Translations under genes and position numbers: made by a program
Shown here: positions 1 to 9,400 of the stretch, piece by piece
Layout: each line of letters starts with the position of its first letter
Position numbering within the stretch: the stretch's first letter is position 1
Notes under the pieces: model-generated
What the model was told of the DNA's origin: nothing
The model's input: the letters and a program-made list of their open reading frames with translations, nothing else
Databases searched by the model: none
DNA from: Gigaspora margarita
Lineage: Eukaryota; Glomeromycota; Glomeromycetes; Diversisporales; Gigasporaceae
Direction: 5' to 3'
DNA length: 64,000 nucleotides
NCBI GenBank assembly: GCA_009809945.1
Contig: WTPW01000082.1
Coordinates: forward strand, 114,211-178,210

Positions 1-1504
1 ATATAATATTTCTTTTGTAATTATCAAAGCAAAAATAATAATATTTTATTTAATAGTTAATTTGACCGATACGCTAATATGTTTATTAAAATTTTCGTTT
101 TCTACAACTCATAATTCAATAATTTACATCAATAATATTATTTGTCGTTACATAATCAGGATAACTTTAATTGTCGGGTAAATAATAGTCAAGGAAATGT
201 GATCTTTTGAGTAGTTAAGTAGAACCGACCTCTTTAAATAAGCAAGAAATAATGCAAAAAGTTTATATACAATCATAGCTGGCTGTCATTCTCATAATAC
301 AGTCAACTCTCTTTGTCATAAATATTTTCATAGATATAATATTTTTCTATTTCGAACTCTATAATAAACTTGCTAAAAAAGTTCATTATAACTGTTTCGT
401 GGTTCACTATAAAAGGTTCGTTATAAAAACGTTCGTGATAAAGAGTTGTACTATGATTGGGCTGGAACATTACCGTAACTTTACGTAAGTTTTTGTAAGT
501 TTCTGTAACCAAAATTACATGTAATTTTGATCATGTGAATAGTTTGGGCAAAAATTCTGTAAAGCCTATCATAAAATTAAAGTTCTGAACATAATGATGG
601 ATTTCTATTAATGCCGGCAAAACTTTTGTAATGCTAGTGCTATTAACATGTGAAAATGTACTATTTATTATAAAGTTACGTTCAATTTCTTAAAGTTAAG
701 TTACAATGATATTTAACACCCTTTACATTTTACTCGTATATTTTTCCTTTTTTGTTCGTGCTTGTACTTTTGTAGAAGTGCTACAAACTTTTTATAAATG
801 GTAAATTCGAGTTTTTTTTTAAATGGTTCCCGTGAAGTTCTCGATTAGAGATCATCAAAACATTTGCCCACTATACTCTTTTTTAGCAAGATCTACTTTA
901 CGAATTAGGAAAAAGTTCCTGGTGTTTTTAATATACTCTATACTAAGTAATCGATACTGGATACTAGATACTATTCAATATAACTTTTATCGAATCCCTT
1001 GATCTGATCCGTGTACTAGTAGAGTAACACCCACCCTCCCACCTTACGAATATGCAGCTTATATATACTTTCACAAGATGTCTTTGTGAAACTCTGTACT
1101 TAACATCAGATAGGCCCGTTCTAAGCCATTTCAATTTTTATTTTATCTATCTACTAAAATAGAATAGATTGTAACATAATGAGCAAGTTTACTTGTCTGT
1201 GGCTTTGTTATAGGAAGCCAAATATACTACGTATAATAGCAAAATCAACGTGACAAGACATACCAGGAACAGAGTATAAAGTACGTAATATATGGATTAA
1301 TAGTGAGTTAAGTGGAGTCGCAGATTCTAGGCATCTGATTGGAGATCATTACTGTGATTTTCTGTATTTTTGTGTAAATTCCAGGAACAGAATGCAATGA
1401 AGTGTATGGTTTTCTGAAGAGTGAAATGGTGTGTACAAATACTAGCCTCTGTTTGGGTATAGGACTAAATGGGTGGTATCATGATTTAACTTCGCTCATT
1501 TATA

Positions 1505-1690
1505 ACTTTATATGATCAAGTTATTATGCTTTAACGCTTTTGATTAGTTTACAAACCGTGGTCAAAATGTTAAGACTAATATGTCGATGAGCAAGTTATT
1601 ATCAGGAATGTCATCGGGATTTAACAATTATTTCAACATGATAGTATCAAATCAGCCTTAGCCACATACAGTTCATGTGTCGATTTACGG
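1505..1690 (+). repeat. Dispersed repeat, partner at 49850-50030
   Basis: The run 'GATCAAGTTATTATGCTTTAACGC ... GATGAGCAAG ... CAGCCTTAGCCACA' is matched imperfectly, in the same orientation, near 49860-50020. It is noncoding. It may be part of one larger degenerate transposon together with the next repeat. Confidence 0.7.
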
Positions 1691-1734
1691 TAAATCAAAC
1701 TGAAATTTTGCTAATTCTTGCGAGACTAGCTGAC

Positions 1735-2345
1735 TTTATTGCAGATCACATGTGATTTTTGACTTTTATGGCTTTAATTGAGGCTTCGCATTAAGGGCAG
1801 GATTTTGTTTTGTTTTTTTTTACTGGGATGACATATGGCGAATTTAGGTTTCTATGAATATTAAATAGGATATATTGAGGGGTATGAATGGGAGACTTTG
1901 GACTTGCGGATGTTAAGGGATGTTTATAAGGTTTTTTTTTGTTAGAAGAGAGGACGTTATCTTTTGTTTCACTATTGCTTGCCTTGGTAAAGGCCGGCTC
2001 TATCTCCCTCCCACCCCCATTTTAAGTGGTCCAACAAGTATTAGTAACATCGGTCTGGTTGGGCGATATATTGGATTGTTAAGGATCCACGATTACAGTA
2101 CAGTACAAAGAGCTTTGCAGTTAGTTTCTGGGCTCTGCGGCTGCATGGGCGGTGCAAAGACCATCAATAGCAATTTATGGGCTCCATAGCTGTGGTGGCA
2201 GTGCAAGACCCTTATTAGGCTCAGCGGCTGCAGTGGCAGTACAAGGACCCTTATTAGTGGATAATTAAATTCCGTGGGCAGTAACCAGTGCAAGGACCTG
2301 AAATAGATACTGCAGGATGACCCCTGATTCTCTTTTTAGTAATGG
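1735..2345 (+). repeat. Dispersed repeat, partner at 45540-46010
   Basis: Shared landmarks in the same order are 'GCAGATCACRTGTGAT', 'GCGAATTTAGGTTTCTATGAATAT', 'GGATATATTGA', 'GAATGGGAG' and 'AAGGACCTGAAATAGATACT'. The partner at 45540-46010 has all of these. An open frame across 1920-2189 follows no conserved protein and is not called as a gene. Confidence 0.8.
2120..2310 (+). repeat. Degenerate ~45-bp minisatellite
   Basis: About four imperfect copies of a unit resembling 'GGGCTCNRCGGCTGCATGGGCAGTGCAAGGACCCTTATTAG'. Two or three copies also occur in the partner repeat at 45890-45980, so the array is older than the dispersal of the element. Confidence 0.65.
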
Positions 2346-4042
2346 TCATTCTTTTTTAATGTAAGTGTAATTTACGAAATTTATATATATATATTTTAAT
2401 TTCTTTATCAAAAATTTTAAATAAATTTTTATTTATGCAAATGAGCGTTTATGATATAATAATGGTCGTATAATTTTTATCACTTGGTCATATAAATTTT
2501 TCTTTTTAATTTTTCACCGATTAAGAGATAATTGCGTCGTTTCAAAATTTAAGAATAACTTACATAGGTCAGCCCTAAATTGTGAACAATTATTGATAGA
2601 TACNGCTTTTATAGAACGTGGGCAAGGGTAATAGAAAGTACTGACTAGTTTATGTAATACATCCCAAACTATGATCTACGTGCTAAAGAATTAAAATTTA
2701 GGAATATGCTTTCTGCATCTATTTTACCAAAATTTATAATTCAAATTAATAATATTCTATTTATATTAAAATCCATAATGCTTTTCATGTAAACTTGATG
2801 CCCTTTTCTTTTTATTTTAAACCAAATCATTGAAAACATAAAAACCAGTATTTTCAGCAAATCCATGCTTTTGAACCTTACTATTTATTCTCTGTTTTAT
2901 ATCACTAGATATGTATATAGTGATGTATCGTAAATACTGCAGAAACATTTCACTTATATATTACAAGCACATATCACAAATTCATTACTTTTACTTACTT
3001 TAACATGTAGCAATTATATTTTGCATATGAAACACAAAAATAATTCACATTAACTTCGATTTTATGCCAATAATAAGAGAAGTTTGCAATATCTTTACGA
3101 TGGATTTTGGATTTTTTCCTTTTTGACCTTTTTAAAATCCGAACTTGTATTTAAAAAATCTTAATTTTATTTTTATTTAAACTTAGAAAATTTAAATAGG
3201 TCAACATTTCAGAAATCCGCCAAGTTGAAAAGTCAATGTAAACTATTAGTCCTAAGTTATCGGTCTTAATCAATATTAAATTGTTGATTTGGAAATATAA
3301 TTTTTTAACATTCAAATAACAAATCTGATATTACACCGTGGCTAGAAAAAGTATAGACCAACTGAATTGAATGTAATATATAATATAGTCGTGCTGGAAA
3401 CTTAATATTTTGTACTGGATATTTGTGTAATGTGGTGCTAATGCTTGAATTACAATATTCATTTGTCCCTTCAATTGTTTAATGACATTTCACGTTCTGA
3501 TAAATACTTCGTAATCTTTATTTTTATTTATTTTATTTTATTTTTTTAATCTTTTTAAGAAACTTTCAGGTAATTTTTTTTACATTTCAAGATATGTATT
3601 ATTTCGGAAGGTTTAAGAATTATAGCATTTGAACAAAATATAATATAATATTTAAAGGGTACAATTCACGAATCAATTTTCACGAGGATAATTTCATGAC
3701 GATATTGCACATGGCACAAATACCAGACAATTGATTATTATATATATATATAAATTTTTACACTAATTATTCATTTAAGCCATTGTGTTATTTACAACTC
3801 TGACAAGCTATTCACATTTCAGAGATTCATTTTGTTGTCCCAATTACCAGAAACCTTTAAGGACATAACGTTTCACTATCAAAAAAAATCACCATAAATC
3901 TATCTCTAGTCCTAAATAAATATTGATATTTATTGCCAAAATCTATTATTAAGAACGTGTTATTACTGACATGTTAAACCCGAAAAATTTATGGAAAAAA
4001 CAAAAATATTTAAAATAAATTAATAATAAATATTTTTTGAAT

Positions 4043-4470
4043 ATGTCAAATCTTAAAAGAATGATCAAAAGTATTTTATTAATAATAAGGAAGAGGAAAG
4101 ATTCGAAGATAAATTTTTTACAATTAGTAGGAATATGTGAAGAATGCAGCCGTGATAATATTTCACCAAAGAACAGCGCGAAAATGGAAAAGTTGAATGA
4201 AAAAATTGACGACCGCATTAAAGAATTCAACTTAATAGTATTAAATATGAGAATATAATTGAATGAATTACTTAAATAGGTTTGATAACATTCAAAATAT
4301 TAGTAAAAGTAGTTTAAATTCAATATGTTTAGCAATATGGTTAGATAATATACGAATAATTTCAAGTAAAGTTGCCGAATACTCACAGTTACGCATTATA
4401 ATGTGGAGCTAAAGCATTAAATAGTGTTCTGAATTTGTCAGATTTTGAAAACTTAAGATACTTTTATTAA
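4043..4470 (+). pseudogene. Relic kinase N-lobe unit (copy A)
   Basis: An ATG begins a frame reading MSNLKRMIKS, like the first exon of the main gene. It is followed by ICEECSRDNIS (the first CxxC pair kept, the second pair lost), then KIDDRIKEFN. After a stop at about 4256, the DNA still resembles 'FDNIQ-ISK-SLNSI-LAIWLD-IRIIS'. It is therefore a decayed relative of the array exons downstream, with lost cysteines, small deletions and stops. The same relic occurs at about 28890 (B), 52620 (C) and 39215 (D), which shows it was already present in the ancestral duplicated block. Confidence 0.75.
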
Positions 4471-5986
4471 ATATATTTGACACTTAATTAGTATACTATA
4501 ATTATAATTCTAATTTATCGATTTAACACGTTACAATTAAAATGTAGTAAAACTTTAGCAAGTTTTCTGCATATTGTATTCTCGACAAACTTGTACTGAA
4601 TACTTTTTAGAAAGTCACGTGAGTCTAACTAATTCAGACCTTTTTTAAATAAAAATTGCTTGATGACAAGAACGGATTAATGTTCTTGATTAGGTTTAGT
4701 TCAAATAATAAAGCATTAGATCTATCATGATTGCATAATAATGAAAACCAACAATTGATTTAATAAGTAATCTGAGTCAAGGAGATTTCGAGCAGATAAA
4801 AATAATCATTATTCTGGATATATTGTTAAAGATGTTTATGCTTTTTTTTTTTATGTTAATTAATTTGTTTATCTCTAAATACATAATCATCAGGCTGTAA
4901 GACTTATTTTGAGAATCTAAAACGTTCATACAATAAAATATAATACGATATAAAAAGAAATCAATACAATGAAAATTATTCTATCAAATATTATGCATTG
5001 CATTATATATATCGAACATTCCGGAATAAGAATTCACCGGATGATTGTCGGCTATATTTTTATCCATTGCTCCAGAATTTGATAATAGCTGTAAAAAAAT
5101 TTCCAATTTTTAATTTTGTACCCGGCCGGGTTATGTAACCAAAACTTATTTGAAGATCTTATAATTAACTGAAGTTCAGAGATAAGGGTGCCTGAAACTA
5201 GTACTGTAATTAAATCAACATCCATCTGTATACTGATCAATAACTTAATTGAATTAGGCGAAGAATAATTTGTCTAATCCTAGAATTTATGACAGTACAG
5301 TAACCGTAGATCAGCCAATCCGAACCTTTTGCTGCGTTTTTGAGTGGTTGTAACGTAATCTTCATGCACATAATTTTCGATGTGTTACATATTGAATAGT
5401 ACGTACATACGTACGCACATACGTAGTACGCAAACTTAAAAATAGTAAAAAAGACATTTATACACTTGGAGAATTTTCCAAAAATCAAAACGAGACTAAG
5501 CTTTTTCTATAGTTTAAATTTTACTCAAGTGTATCTCGAGCCCAAGTTCTCAGCTATATACTGAGCCTCTGCCGCTGGGTTCCACTAGGAATTTTAATTT
5601 TTATTTAATATTTTTCGAAATTATCATCTAATTATCCGTCAGACAAGTAAATTTGTAGCAATAATTATTGATCAATAATTTCAAGCTTTTGCAAGAATAT
5701 TTAATGTAGATTTTCGTTAAAGAAATTTTATACTGGGTGAGTGAAAGTCATTAGATAGGGTTCTTTTTGTCAGTCACCAAATGATTTATTTGGTTGTCAA
5801 TTTAATGATTATTTATTATACCAGCGAAAGAAAAAAAAATACGTATACATTATTAGTGGAAATAATAGATAGTGAATAGAGTTGTCTGTGGATATTTAAC
5901 CTACCAGGGATGGACTTCTAAATTTTTGAGAATTTAAAAAATAAATTTCCAACTATAAATAATTTTTAGAGTTAGGTCTTAAAAGA

Positions 5987-6447
5987 ATGAAAAGTGTTCG
6001 CTATAAAAGAAATATTTTAAATGGAATATGTGGAAATTGCTATCGATATAATACTTCGCCAGCTTGGTGTCAAACATGTGATCCTCAAAGAACTACCCAA
6101 GGATGGACTAGTGGAAATGAATCAATTGATGGTTGCATTAAAGAATTTCAATTTAAAGCAACCGAGTATGAGGATGTAATCGAATGGATTCCTTTTAAAA
6201 AAGGTTAAAAAGCGTTCAAATGATTAGTGAAGTTGGCTTAAGCTCAATATTTTTAGCAACATGGTTAGATGGTATACGGATGTTAGATAAATTGACCGTT
6301 TCAAACATTTCATACGTTTCAGACATTTCATACATTTCAGACGAATTTCCTACATCTTTTGAATACAAACAGTCACGTACACAGTCATGTGGAGTTAATC
6401 TTAAAGCATTACCTAGCTCTCAGAATTTACTGGATTTTTTAGAAAAG
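5987..6447 (+). pseudogene. Kinase array unit A1 (first exon, frameshifted)
   Basis: It starts at ATG 5987 after 'GAGTTAGGTCTTAAAAGA', a leader conserved in copies B (31286) and C (55733). The product reads MKSVRYKRNI then CGNC-x9-CQTC, WTSGNESIDGCIKEFQ and VIEWIPF. Compared with B, about 75 bp encoding the acidic 'YNDFED..VEVDNEF' segment is missing. A net 2-nt insertion (about 6203-6215) puts ISEVGLSSIFLATWLDG into another frame. The unit ends …FLEK at 6447 before a GTAGGT donor. A string of short Ser/Tyr repeats (about 6294-6340, 'ISYVSDISYISD') is specific to this unit. Confidence 0.7.
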
Positions 6448-9400
6448 GTAGGTTAAAACTTTTATTTATCATTATTGCATATAGTTAATTTTTAACAATA
6501 TCACATATATTTAATTTTTAATTAAACGAATAAACTTGCAATCCTATTTATATATTTAACACGTTTTAAAGTTTAAAGTATATATGCAGTTAGAGAATAA
6601 GGAACATAAAATATATGGAATAACTCAAAATACAACTACTAACGAATATATGATAGTATTTGATGAACTTTATTCTAAAAGACATAATTATTATGGAAAA
6701 TGTGAAAATTGCAATCGATATAATACTTCATGGGTATGGTGTCAAACATGTGACCCTCAAAGAACAACCCAAGGATGGACTAGCGGAAATGAAACAATTG
6801 ATGATTGCATTAAAGAATTTCAACTTAAAGCAAACGAATATAAGGATGTAATCGAATGGATTCCTTTTAATAAATTGGACAACATTCAAATGATTAGTAA
6901 AAATGGATTTTTGGCAACATGGTTAGATGGTATACGGACCATTTCCATTTCATATGAATTTTGTAGGCACACGCAGTCACGTACGCGTACACAATCATGT
7001 GGAGTAAATCTTAAAACATTTCCTAGCTCTCATAACTTGCTTGAATTTTTACACATGGTAGATTAACCTTTTATTAACCTTATTATATATATTGAATTTT
7101 TAATTAATCGAATATATTTGATATTCCTATTTAAATACTTGACACGTTGTAAAGTTTAAATTTTATATGGTGTTGGAGCATAAAGTATATGGAATAACTC
7201 AAAATACATCTACTAATGAATATATGATAGTATTTGATGAATTTTATTTTAAAAGAAATGAACATAATGGAATATGTGGAGATTGTGACCATTATAATAC
7301 TTCCCCAGCTTGGTGTCAAACATGCGACCCTCTAAGAATAACTGAAGGATGGACAAGTGGAAACGAACAAATTGATGAGATTATTAAAGAATTTCAATTT
7401 AAAACAAATGAATATGAGAATGCGTTCGAATGGATTCCTTTTAATAGATTAGACTGCATTCAAATGATTAGTAAAAATGGCTTAAATTCAATAATTTTGG
7501 CAACATGGTTAGATGGTATACGAACTATTTCAGATGTTAAACAGTCACGTACACAATCATGCGGAGTTAATCTTAAAACATTACGTGGCTCTAAAAATTT
7601 ACGTAGCTCTAAAAATTTGCGTAATTTTTTAAAAAAGGTAGATTAAAACTTTTATTTATCTTTATTGCATATATTTAATTTTTAATTAATCGAATATATT
7701 TGTTATTCCATTTATATACTTAACACGTTGTATAAGTTTCAAGACTTTATGCATTTAGAGAAAAAGAAGCTTAAAGTATATGGAATAACTCAAAATACAA
7801 CTTCTAACGAATATATGATAATATTTGATGAATTTCACCATAAAAGAAATTTTTTAAATGGAAAATGTGAAAATTGCAATCGATATAATACTTCGCCAGC
7901 ATGGTGTCAAACTTGTCACCCTCAAAAAACAACCCAAGGATGGACTAGTGAAAATGAAACAATTGATGATTGCATTCAAGAATTTCAATTTAAAGCAAGC
8001 GAATATGAGGATGTAATCGAATGGATTCCTTTTAGTAGATTAAGCAGCATTAAAATGATTAGTAAAGATGGCTTAAGTTCAATATTTTTAGCAACATGGC
8101 TAGATGGCATACGTACCATTTCATTTAAACTTGGAGTAAGCACACAGTTACGTATAGCATCATGTGGAGTCAATCTTAAAACATTGCCTAGCTCTCAGAA
8201 TTTGCTGGATTTTTTAGAAATGGTACAGTAGGTCCAAATTTTTATTTATCATTATTACATATATTTAATTTTTAATTAAATTACATATATTTAATATTTA
8301 ATTAAACTAATAAACTTGTAATTCCTATTTATATATATTTAACATGTTTTAAAGTTTAAAGTATATATGCAGTTAGAGAATAAGGAACATAAAATATATG
8401 GAATAACTCAAAATACAACTACAAACGAATATATAATAGTATTTGATGAATTTTATTCTAAAAGAGATGAAGACAATGGAATATGTGTATATTGTAACCG
8501 ATATAATACTTCGCCAGCATGGTGTCAAACAAGTGATTCTCAAAGTACAATCCAAGGATGGACTAATGGAAATGAAAAAATTAATGAATTGATTAGAGAA
8601 TTTCAACTTAAAGCAAACGAATATGAAGATGTAATCGAATGGATTCCTTTTAATAGATTAGACAACATTCAAATGGTTAATAAAGATGGCTTAAGTTCAA
8701 TATTTTTGGCAACATGGTTAGATGGTATACGAATTACTTCAGGTTTTGAACAGTCACGTACACAATCATGTGGTGTTAATCTTAAAACATTACCTAGCTC
8801 TCAAAATTTGCTTAATTTTTTAGAAAAGGTAGATTAAAACTTTTATTTATCTTTATTACATATTCTTAATTTTGAATTAATCGAATACATTTGTTATTCC
8901 TATTTATATACTTAACACATTGTATAAGTTTAAAGATTATATGCAGATAGAGAATAAGAAGCATAAAGTATATGGAATAACTCAAAATACAACTACTAAC
9001 GAATATATGATAGTGTTTGATGAATTTTATTCTAAAAGACATCATGATAATGGGAAATGTAGAAATTGCAATCAATATAATACTTCAAAAGCATGGTGTC
9101 AAACATGTGATTCTCAAAATACAACCCAAGGATGGACTAGTGGAAATGAAAAACTTAATGAATGCATTAGAGAATTTCAACTTAAAGCAGCCGAGTATGA
9201 GGATGTAATCGAATGGATTCCTTTTAATAAATTGGATAGCATTCAAATGATTAGTAAATATGGTTTATGTTCAATATTTTTTGCAACATGGTTAGATGGT
9301 ATACGAATAATTTCAGATAAATCTGGAGAATCCACAAAAACACGTAAACCATTGCATATAGTTGATCTTAAAACATTACCTAGCCTTCAGGACTTATTAA

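Larger units (their letters stand above)
445..2685. other. Copy A-specific insertion of composite repeats
   Basis: Copy B passes directly from 'GTTCGTGATAAAG'-like sequence (about 27490) to 'AATATGCTTTCC' (about 27530). Copy A has about 2.2 kb between the same anchors. The inserted stretch contains two dispersed repeats listed separately. I found no convincing terminal repeats or coding capacity, so the mechanism is unknown. It could equally be a deletion from copy B. Confidence 0.65.

Noticed and set aside
1920-2189. An 89-codon plus-strand frame
   Set aside because: It lies in a dispersed repeat and minisatellite, with no conserved counterpart at the partner repeat.
6660-6851. Overlapping 62-63-codon frames recurring in most kinase units ('MMNFILKD…')
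   Set aside because: They are a +1 shadow of the true unit frame, repeated because the units are homologous.
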